A stretch of DNA of 64,000 bases from Opitutaceae bacterium UBA2377 (GTDB lineage: Bacteria; Verrucomicrobiota; Verrucomicrobiia; Opitutales; Opitutaceae): NCBI GenBank assembly GCA_002344205.1, contig DDSZ01000029.1, positions 1-64,000 of the forward strand, in the 5' to 3' direction. Below are positions 58,160 to 64,000 of this stretch, piece by piece. The notes under the pieces are model-generated. The model worked only from the letters and a program-made list of their open reading frames with translations, was not told where the DNA came from and made no database searches. Made by a program: the position numbers and the translations under genes. The stretch's first letter is position 1. Every line of letters begins with the position of its first letter.

Positions 58160-59674
58160 ATGCCCCCCAGCCCCGTAAAACTAACCTTGGCGCCGGACCA
58201 GCCCGGTCCACAGATCAGCCGGCACATTTTCGGCCAGTTTGCCGAACACCTCGGCACCTGCGTTTACGACAGCATCTGGGTCGGCGAAGATTCGCCCATC
58301 CCCAACGTGCGGGGCATCCGGAGCGATGTGGTGTCTGCATTGCGCGAAATCCGGATGCCCAACATCCGCTGGCCGGGCGGGTGTTTCGCCGACGCCTACC
58401 ACTGGCGCAACGGGATCGGTCCCCGGAGCCGGCGGCCCCGCATGCGCAACGACACCTGGGGCCAGATCGAGACCAACGCGTTTGGCACCCATGAATTTCT
58501 CGACTTCTGTGCGCAGACCGGAGCCGCGCCGGTGATCTGCGGCAATCTCGGCTCGGGCACCGTGCAGGAGATGCGCGACTGGGTCGAATACCTGAACGCA
58601 CCCACCGGGACGGTGCTTGCCGACGAACGCGCCGCCAACGGCCATCCCGAGCCCTACGGTGTGCGTTACTGGGGCGTGGGCAACGAGAGCTGGGGCTGCG
58701 GCGGCCTCATGCGCGCCGAGTATTATGCCGACGAGTTCCGCCGCTACGCCACCTATCTGGGCAACTACGAAAAATCGAAACTCTTCCGCATCGCGACCGG
58801 CCCGGGCCTGGACGACTATCACTGGACCGAAGTGATGATGCGCGAGTGCTCCGCGCCTCGCTTCAACCCCGGGATCATGGACGGGCTGTCGCTGCATTAT
58901 TACATGAACGGCGGCGTGCCTCCCGCGAAGGTTCAGCGCACGCTGCACGCCACGGGATTCGGCGCGGCCGAGTGGCGCACGGTCATGGCTCATGCCTGGT
59001 ATGTGGACGACCTCATCGCCCGTCACAGTGCCATCATGGATCGGTATGATCCGGCGAAGCGCATCAAACTCATCGTGGACGAATGGGGCTCGTGGTATGC
59101 GGCCGAACCCGGCGCCAAGACCAGCACCCTCTTCCAGCAGCAAACCCTGCGCGACGCGCTCATCTCGGCGCTTACCTTTCACAGCTTCATCAACCATGCC
59201 GAACGCGTGCACATGGCCAACGCCGCGCAGGTCTGCAACGTGCTGCACTCCGTGCTCCTCACCAACGGCCCCGTCACCATCCGCACGCCCAACTGGCACG
59301 CTTTCCACCTGTTCGCACCGCATCAGGATGCCCACCGGCTGCCGGTCGCCGGCGACATTCCCCAACTGGAGGATGACGGACTCACCTACCCGCGCCTGTC
59401 CACCGCCGCTTCACGGACCGCGGATGGTGTCATTACGGTAACTCTGGCCCACACGGATCCGGAGGAACCGGTCGAAATCGCCCTCTCAGGCCTGCCACCC
59501 GGGGCGAAAGTCCACGCCCGCATCCTGGCTGCGGACACCCTCGATGCCTGCAACACCGTGAAAGCGCCCGACCGCGTCGCAGCCCGGGATTGGACTGACT
59601 TCAATTTCACCGGCTCCACCCTCACCGCCACCCTCCCGCCGGCCTGCATCGTCGCGCTCACTTTCCCGTCATAA
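58160..59674 (+). CDS. GH51 alpha-L-arabinofuranosidase
   Basis: 504 aa. It starts MPPSPVKLTLAPDQPGP, without signal peptide, so it acts in the cytoplasm on oligosaccharides. The acid/base glutamate lies in GVGNESWGCGG (E176) and the nucleophile in LIVDEWGSWY (E308), the GH51 positions. Also present are IFGQFAEHLG, RWPGGCFADAYHWRNGIGP and the C-terminal beta domain. It releases L-arabinofuranose from arabinoxylan or arabinan oligosaccharides. It is divergent from the esterase and shares its region with sugar epimerases. Confidence 0.95.
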   Translation: MPPSPVKLTLAPDQPGPQISRHIFGQFAEHLGTCVYDSIWVGEDSPIPNVRGIRSDVVSALREIRMPNIRWPGGCFADAYHWRNGIGPRSRRPRMRNDTWGQIETNAFGTHEFLDFCAQTGAAPVICGNLGSGTVQEMRDWVEYLNAPTGTVLADERAANGHPEPYGVRYWGVGNESWGCGGLMRAEYYADEFRRYATYLGNYEKSKLFRIATGPGLDDYHWTEVMMRECSAPRFNPGIMDGLSLHYYMNGGVPPAKVQRTLHATGFGAAEWRTVMAHAWYVDDLIARHSAIMDRYDPAKRIKLIVDEWGSWYAAEPGAKTSTLFQQQTLRDALISALTFHSFINHAERVHMANAAQVCNVLHSVLLTNGPVTIRTPNWHAFHLFAPHQDAHRLPVAGDIPQLEDDGLTYPRLSTAASRTADGVITVTLAHTDPEEPVEIALSGLPPGAKVHARILAADTLDACNTVKAPDRVAARDWTDFNFTGSTLTATLPPACIVALTFPS

Positions 59675-59701
59675 AAAAGCCGGCCCAATTTGCGGGCCGG
59701 C
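59673..59701 (-). terminator. Intrinsic terminator after the zinc peptidase gene
   Basis: On the minus strand an 8-bp perfect stem GCCGGCCC, loop GCAAATT, GGGCCGGC is followed by six T. It lies 20 bases after the peptidase stop and overlaps the end of GH51 on the other strand; it could act for both. Confidence 0.88.
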
Positions 59702-59721
59702 CGGAAAGGGCGCACCGGATA

Positions 59722-60423
59722 TCAGCGCCGCATCGAGAGCAGGTAGAGCAGGTGCAGGAGCGAGCTCATGAAGGCCGCGACGTAGGTGAGCGCGGCGGCA
59801 TTGAGGGTCTGCGAAACGCCGGGCATCTCGTCGCGGTCGATGATGCCGAGGCCGACGAGTTCGACGCGGGCGCGGTTGCTGGCGTCAAACTCCACCGGCA
59901 GCGTGATGAGGTGAAAGAGGGTGAGCACGGCGTAGCAAAGGATGCCGATGTCGAGCATGATACCGCCCAGACCGCCGAACAGGAAGCCGCCAATGATGAT
60001 GAAGGGCAGCATCTGCGAGGTGATCATCGTGATCGGCACCAGGGCCATGCGGGCACGCAGCATGGAGTAGCCAACCTTGTGCTGGATGGCGTGGCCGGCC
60101 TCGTGGGCGGCGACGCCCAGCGCGGCGAGGCTGGTGCCGCGGTAGTTTTCCGAGGAAAGCACCAGCCGCTTGCGGGTCGGGTCATAGTGATCGGTCAGGT
60201 GGCCGCCGGTCTCGGCGATCTCGACATCGGTGATGCCGGCGCGCGCCATCACGGCTTCGGCGGCCTCGCGGCCGGTGATGCGACCGCGGGAGGCAATGCG
60301 CGCGTTCTTGTTGTAGGCACTCGACACCCGCATCTGCGCATAAAGCGCGAAGACGAAGGTCAGGAGCAGGAGCACCAGCAGCACGGGCGTGGGCAGGAGG
60401 GCGAAGGCGATGGGTGTCATCAT
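59722..60423 (-). CDS. Membrane zinc metallopeptidase (YugP/Zn_peptidase_2 family)
   Basis: 233 aa. N-terminal helix (FALLPTPVLLVLLLLTFVFALYA), then the metal motif AAHEAGHAIQH (HExxH, H107-H111), several C-terminal helices and the family block LPVEFDASNRA. It is an integral membrane protease of unknown substrate (Bacillus YugP homologue). The start MMTPIAF leaves a choice of two adjacent ATGs. Confidence 0.92.
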   Translation of the reverse strand: MMTPIAFALLPTPVLLVLLLLTFVFALYAQMRVSSAYNKNARIASRGRITGREAAEAVMARAGITDVEIAETGGHLTDHYDPTRKRLVLSSENYRGTSLAALGVAAHEAGHAIQHKVGYSMLRARMALVPITMITSQMLPFIIIGGFLFGGLGGIMLDIGILCYAVLTLFHLITLPVEFDASNRARVELVGLGIIDRDEMPGVSQTLNAAALTYVAAFMSSLLHLLYLLSMRR

Positions 60424-60548
60424 GGTGGGAAATTGAAGGTTGGCAGGACTCTAGCAAACACCGCGCCGCGAAAATTGTTTCCCCGGAAATGGTGAAAGCA
60501 GGTCCACAACTTAAAGAAATTCCGCAGGTTGCCAGCGAAAACGGATGG

Positions 60549-60582
60549 AAAAAGAAAAGGCGCGGCCGTTGCCGGCCGCGCC
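60549..60582 (-). terminator. Intrinsic terminator after the Gfo/Idh gene
   Basis: On the minus strand GGCGCGGCC, loop GGCAAC, GGCCGCGCC, then TTTTCTTTTT. A 9-bp perfect stem 40 bases after the stop at 60623. Confidence 0.9.
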
Positions 60583-60622
60583 CGAAAGTGTCGCCGCGTC
60601 CCACGCGGTGTGCCGGGTTTGC

Positions 60623-61771
60623 TCAGCCCAGCTTCGGCACGTCGAGCCAGCGGCGCTCGGCCCAGGACTGGAGGCCGAGTTCGGCAAGCTGCACGCCCTT
60701 GGCGCCTTCGAAGAGGTTCCACTGGAAGGGCTCATCCTTCACCACGTGCCGGAGGAACAGCTCCCACTCAATCTTGAAGGCGTTGTCATAGACACCCTGG
60801 TCGGGCACGCGCACCCAGCCGTCCTTGTATTTGATCGGGCTGTCCACGTCGGGGTTCCAGACGCAGCGCGGGGTGGCGGCCATGGACTGGGCCTTGCAGT
60901 CGCGCAGGCCGGCGACGGCGGTGCCGTGGGTGCCGTCCACATGCAGGGTCAGGAGGTCGTCGCGGTCCACGCGGGTGGTCCAGGAGGAGTTGAAGTGGCA
61001 GATGATGCCGTTGGTCAGCTCGAAGGTCGCATAGGCGGCGTCGTCGGCGGTGCACTTGTAGGGCTTGCCGGATTCATCCCAGCGTTGCGGGATGTGGGTC
61101 GCACCGAGGCAGGTGAGGCTCTTGATGTCGCCGAAGAGGTTTTGGATGACATACTGCCAGTGGCAGATCATGTCCACGATGATGCCGCCGTCCTCCTCCT
61201 TGCGGTAGTTCCAGGAGGGGCGTTGGAGCTTCTCGTGCTCGCCGGTGAAGACCCAGTAGCCGAACTCGCCGCGCACGGAGAGGATCTTGCCGAAAAAGCC
61301 CTGGTCCTTGAGCCACTTGAGCTTCACGAGGCCGGGGAGCCAGAGCTTGTCCTGCACGACGCCGTGCTTGAGGCCGGCGGCGGAAACTTCCTGCGCCAGG
61401 GCGAGGGCCTCCTTGGAGGTCGTGGCGGTGGGCTTTTCGCAGTAAACGTGTTTCTTGGCGGCAATGGCCTTGCGGACGCCGACGGGGCGCTGACCCGTGA
61501 GGGTGGCGTCAAAATAGACCTGATTGGCCGGGTCGGCGAGCGCCGCGTCGAGGTTGGTCGTGTAGCGTTTGACGCCGGTGCGGGCGGCGAGCGCGGCGAT
61601 CTTGGTCTCGCTACGGCCGACCAGAATCGGGTCGGGCATGATAACTTCGCTGTCGCCGAGCTTGATGCCGCCCTGATCGATGATCGCCTTGATGGAGCGA
61701 ATCAGGTGCTGGTTCGTGCCCATGCGGCCGGTCACGCCGTTCATGATGATGCCAACTTTGTGTGTAGTCAT
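60623..61771 (-). CDS. Gfo/Idh/MocA family oxidoreductase
   Basis: 382 aa. The Rossmann-type opening is unusual (VGIIMNGVTGRMGTNQHL), but the EKP site (KKHVYCEKPTATTSKEA) is present, and FGYWVFTGEHEKLQRPSWNYRKEEDGG and MICHWQYV are conserved in a Planctomycetes/Verrucomicrobia subgroup. It is an NAD(P)-dependent oxidoreductase, substrate unknown. A cupin gene lies 36 bases upstream on the same strand; a terminator follows it. Confidence 0.88.
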   Translation of the reverse strand: MTTHKVGIIMNGVTGRMGTNQHLIRSIKAIIDQGGIKLGDSEVIMPDPILVGRSETKIAALAARTGVKRYTTNLDAALADPANQVYFDATLTGQRPVGVRKAIAAKKHVYCEKPTATTSKEALALAQEVSAAGLKHGVVQDKLWLPGLVKLKWLKDQGFFGKILSVRGEFGYWVFTGEHEKLQRPSWNYRKEEDGGIIVDMICHWQYVIQNLFGDIKSLTCLGATHIPQRWDESGKPYKCTADDAAYATFELTNGIICHFNSSWTTRVDRDDLLTLHVDGTHGTAVAGLRDCKAQSMAATPRCVWNPDVDSPIKYKDGWVRVPDQGVYDNAFKIEWELFLRHVVKDEPFQWNLFEGAKGVQLAELGLQSWAERRWLDVPKLG

Positions 61772-61807
61772 GGTGGAGGAGTTGATGCGTAAAGGTTGCG
61801 GGCCGGC

Positions 61808-62263
61808 TCAGGCTTCGGGTTTCTTGGTGCACTGCGGCTGGGCACCGGCGGGCAGCGGCGGGGTCCCACCCACCCCGGCGGGCGGCAGCGTGCCGTCGAG
61901 TTCCTGCCGCCAGTGGGCCACATCACCGCCGGGCACATAGCAATACATCATGTGCAACGGCGTGTCGCCGATGTTGGTGAGTTGATGAAATTTGCCGGGC
62001 GGCATGTAAACCATCTGGCCGGCGGTGATTTCCCGCTTCTCCGTGTCGACGCACATTTCGCCGCGACCCTGCAGAATCATGTAAACTTCTTCCTGCGCCT
62101 GATTGTGCCACGGCACCTGGCCGCCATTCGGCTCCAGCACGACGTAGCCCATGGAAAAATTGTCCGATTTGATGGGCTGCGGGCCGGAACCGACCAGTCC
62201 GCGGCCATAGCGGCGGGCCGGAAACGTGCGACCCTGTATGTTGGCAATGTCTGCAATGATCAT
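61808..62263 (-). CDS. Cupin domain protein
   Basis: 151 aa. A single cupin with VPWHNQAQEEVYMILQGRGEM (HxN...E metal or acid site) and MPPGKFHQLTNIGDTPLHMMY. It ends with a Pro/Gly-rich tail. Small cupins near Gfo/Idh oxidoreductases are often sugar-binding or isomerase-like; this one is 36 bases upstream of the 60623-61771 gene and likely co-transcribed. The exact reaction is unknown. Confidence 0.83.
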   Translation of the reverse strand: MIIADIANIQGRTFPARRYGRGLVGSGPQPIKSDNFSMGYVVLEPNGGQVPWHNQAQEEVYMILQGRGEMCVDTEKREITAGQMVYMPPGKFHQLTNIGDTPLHMMYCYVPGGDVAHWRQELDGTLPPAGVGGTPPLPAGAQPQCTKKPEA

Positions 62264-62311
62264 AAATTGGGATTGGAGCGGTTTTCATGCGGGTTCATGC
62301 TCCGCGTGTAA

Positions 62312-62785
62312 ATGGCAAATCCTGACTTATCCCCGGCCTTCCATGACTCCGCGGAGGCGGAGGCCCGGCAACTGCTCGCCCATCAGGGCGCCCGCGGGCT
62401 GCAGGGCGCGATCGACATGCTGATGCAGCAGTTCCAGGTGCTGCAAACCCGCGCCCAGATCATGCTCACCATCACCACGCTGGCGCTGACCATCACCGGC
62501 TTTTCCGGACCCAAGATCGCCGCCGCCGGCGTCTTCGCCCGCGCGAGCATGGCGCTGGGCATCCTGCTCGTGCTCATCTCCACCCTGCTCATCCTCGGCG
62601 GCAGCTTGCGCATCCAGTGGGTCACACGCTTCAAGGCCGCGGACGACCACGCGCTCATCACCAGCATCCTGCGCTACCGCAACCGGAAGACCCGGCTCTT
62701 CTTTGCCGAGATCTGTTTCCTCGTCGCCGGCCTGGCCTGCTACGTCGCCAGCGTGATCGCGTATTTCATCATGGGCGAACCCTGA
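62312..62785 (+). CDS. Small membrane protein of unknown function
   Basis: 157 aa. A soluble N-terminal helix (LLAHQGARGLQGAIDMLMQQFQVLQTRAQ) is followed by three membrane helices, near residues 50-67 (IMLTITTLALTITGF), 75-97 (SMALGILLVLISTLLILGG) and 130-152 (LFFAEICFLVAGLACYVASVIAYFI). I do not recognise the family. It is divergent from the cupin gene and is followed by a repeat at 62822-62885. Confidence 0.65.
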   Translation: MANPDLSPAFHDSAEAEARQLLAHQGARGLQGAIDMLMQQFQVLQTRAQIMLTITTLALTITGFSGPKIAAAGVFARASMALGILLVLISTLLILGGSLRIQWVTRFKAADDHALITSILRYRNRKTRLFFAEICFLVAGLACYVASVIAYFIMGEP

Positions 62786-62821
62786 GTCCGCGGCCAAGCG
62801 GATTCCGGCCACCCAACCCTT

Positions 62822-62885
62822 CCCGCGGATCACACGGATGAACGCGGATACTTTTCTGATCCGTGTAATCCGCGTCATCCGCGGG
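62822..62885. repeat. Interleaved GCGGAT/ATCCGC inverted repeat element
   Basis: Three forward blocks (CCCGCGGAT 62822-62830, CACGGAT 62833-62839, ACGCGGAT 62842-62849) and three reverse blocks (ATCCGTG 62859-62865, ATCCGCGT 62868-62875, ATCCGCGGG 62877-62885) surround a TTTTCT centre. Folding can only partly nest. The sequence style resembles dispersed repeats of planctomycete and verrucomicrobial genomes; no coding potential is seen. Confidence 0.8.
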
Positions 62886-62959
62886 AAAGCTCGGGTTAAT
62901 TCTCCGGCTCTTCCGGATTCCCGCAGCAATATCCGGGGCGTAGGCGGCAGAACTTCCGC

Positions 62960-64000
62960 CTACGCCGCCAGGCCGGCCCGTTTGAGCAGGGCCTGCAGGT
63001 CGGGTTCGCGGCCCATGAAGTCCTTGTAGAGTTCCATGGGGTCGGCGGAATTGCCACGGCTGAGTATCTTCCGCACAAAATCGGCGCCGGTCGCAGGATT
63101 GAAGATGCCCTCGCGCTTGAAGCGCGTGAAAGCATCGGCATCGAGCACCTCCGCCCATTTGTAGGAATAGTAGCCGGCGGCGTAGCCCACGGGATCGCCA
63201 AAGACGTGCGTGAAGCGGTTGATCGTGAGCGGCTGCGGCGGCTCGGTCGGGATGAGACAGTCCGCCACCGCCGCATGTGCGGTCGCCACGAGATCGGGCG
63301 CGGCCAGAAACTCGGGGGTGCGGGTGTGCAGCAGGAGATCCACCTTGGCGAAGCTGACCTGGCGCATCGTGGCGGCGGCGGAGCGGAAATTTTTCGCGGC
63401 CGTCATGCGCCCGAAGAGTTCCTCCGGCAGCGGAGCGCCGGTCTCATGGTGCCGCGCAAAAAGATCAAGGCTCTCCCGCTCCCAGCACCAGTTTTCCATG
63501 ATCTGCGAGGGCAGCTCGACGAAATCCCAGGCCACGTTGACGCCGTTGAGTGACTTGACCTCCACCTCGCCAAGCAGGTGGTGCAGCAGGTGGCCAAACT
63601 CGTGGAACACGGTCTCCACCTCATGGTGCGTGAGCAACGCGGGCTTGCCCTCCACCGGCGGGGTCATGTTGCCGCAGATGAGGCCGAGGTGCGGCAGGCG
63701 CGAGCCATCGGGCTGCGGACCACCGGTGATGAGATAGTTCATCCAGGCACCGCCCTGCTTCGATTCCCGCGGATACCAGTCCGCATAAAACGAACCGAGG
63801 TGCCGGCCCGCCGCATCGTGCAAATCGTAAAACAACACGTCCGGGTGCCAGACGGGAACTTCGCCGGGCGCGCGCGCGATGACCCGCAGGCCGAAGATGC
63901 GGCGCACCAGCTCGAACATCCCGTCCACGACCAGGTTCATCGGGAAATACGGCCGCAACTGCTCCTCGTCAAAGGCATGGCGGCCCTGCCGCAGCTTCTC
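62960..64000 (-). CDS. M3 family oligopeptidase (oligopeptidase A/dipeptidyl carboxypeptidase), C-terminal part
   Basis: 346 C-terminal residues are visible; the frame is open at the right edge. The zinc motif HEFGHLLHH (in TVFHEFGH) and the preceding [22 protein letters not shown] match M3 peptidases. Downstream [16 protein letters not shown] (third ligand Glu) and [16 protein letters not shown] complete it. It cleaves oligopeptides in the cytoplasm. The N-terminal half lies beyond 64000. Confidence 0.94.
   Translation of the reverse strand, partial: EKLRQGRHAFDEEQLRPYFPMNLVVDGMFELVRRIFGLRVIARAPGEVPVWHPDVLFYDLHDAAGRHLGSFYADWYPRESKQGGAWMNYLITGGPQPDGSRLPHLGLICGNMTPPVEGKPALLTHHEVETVFHEFGHLLHHLLGEVEVKSLNGVNVAWDFVELPSQIMENWCWERESLDLFARHHETGAPLPEELFGRMTAAKNFRSAAATMRQVSFAKVDLLLHTRTPEFLAAPDLVATAHAAVADCLIPTEPPQPLTINRFTHVFGDPVGYAAGYYSYKWAEVLDADAFTRFKREGIFNPATGADFVRKILSRGNSADPMELYKDFMGREPDLQALLKRAGLAA

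Overview
The window is about 64 kb of GC-rich bacterial chromosome. Gene content points to the Verrucomicrobiota, most likely an Opitutaceae-like organism. The clues are PEP-CTERM proteins with autotransporter-type beta-strand repeats, several Gfo/Idh/MocA oxidoreductases next to sugar epimerases, a GH51 arabinofuranosidase, a System II (ResB/CcsA) cytochrome c pathway, and short AATCGAAAATC-type intergenic palindromes. The taxonomic placement is inference: there is no rRNA gene here. Many starts lack a clear Shine-Dalgarno sequence, and gene pairs are often joined by 4-bp ATGA overlaps.

Layout. (1) 1-9981, minus strand: the N-terminal part of a type I restriction HsdR; a Tat-exported LysM amidase; a Gfo/Idh protein coupled to an acyltransferase/acyl-ACP synthetase fusion; a large DUF2339 membrane protein; and a coupled AAA ATPase plus TOPRIM-like pair that resembles known two-gene antiphage modules. 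(2) 10034-19404, minus strand: marR, adaptor, RND pump, TolC, then an AsmA-like protein, with a palindromic operator candidate before marR. (3) 19484-24351: transketolase, the rpsP-trmD-rplS translation operon (no rimM), and ychF in the opposite direction. (4) 24543-31009: two tandem PEP-CTERM repeat proteins with nearly identical C-termini, then a secreted S26-like peptidase homologue. (5) 31029-34025: pxpB-pxpC-pxpA-pcp, a complete route from N-terminal pyroglutamyl peptides to glutamate. (6) 34156-38062: lipoprotein, resB, ccsA and a small protein. (7) 38078-41218: aminotransferase, recN and tRNA-Val. (8) 41220-48143, minus strand: nusA-infB-rbfA-nrnA-truB-ribF, with a promoter and an intrinsic terminator in the nusA leader and an AT-rich palindromic repeat between infB and rbfA. 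(9) 48172-62785: DUF2851, tRNA-Ser and a carbohydrate region. That region holds two sugar isomerase/epimerases, an AraC regulator divergent from an oxidoreductase/FG-GAP/epimerase set, an esterase with an active/inactive amidohydrolase pair, GH51, a zinc peptidase, a further Gfo/Idh and a cupin. (10) 62960-64000: the C-terminal part of an M3 oligopeptidase.

The informational operons are ordinary apart from the missing rimM and rimP and the nusA leader. The least explained items are the AAA/TOPRIM pair, the active plus degenerate amidohydrolase pair next to a two-domain esterase, the cytoplasmic FG-GAP propeller, and the PEP-CTERM/S26 locus.
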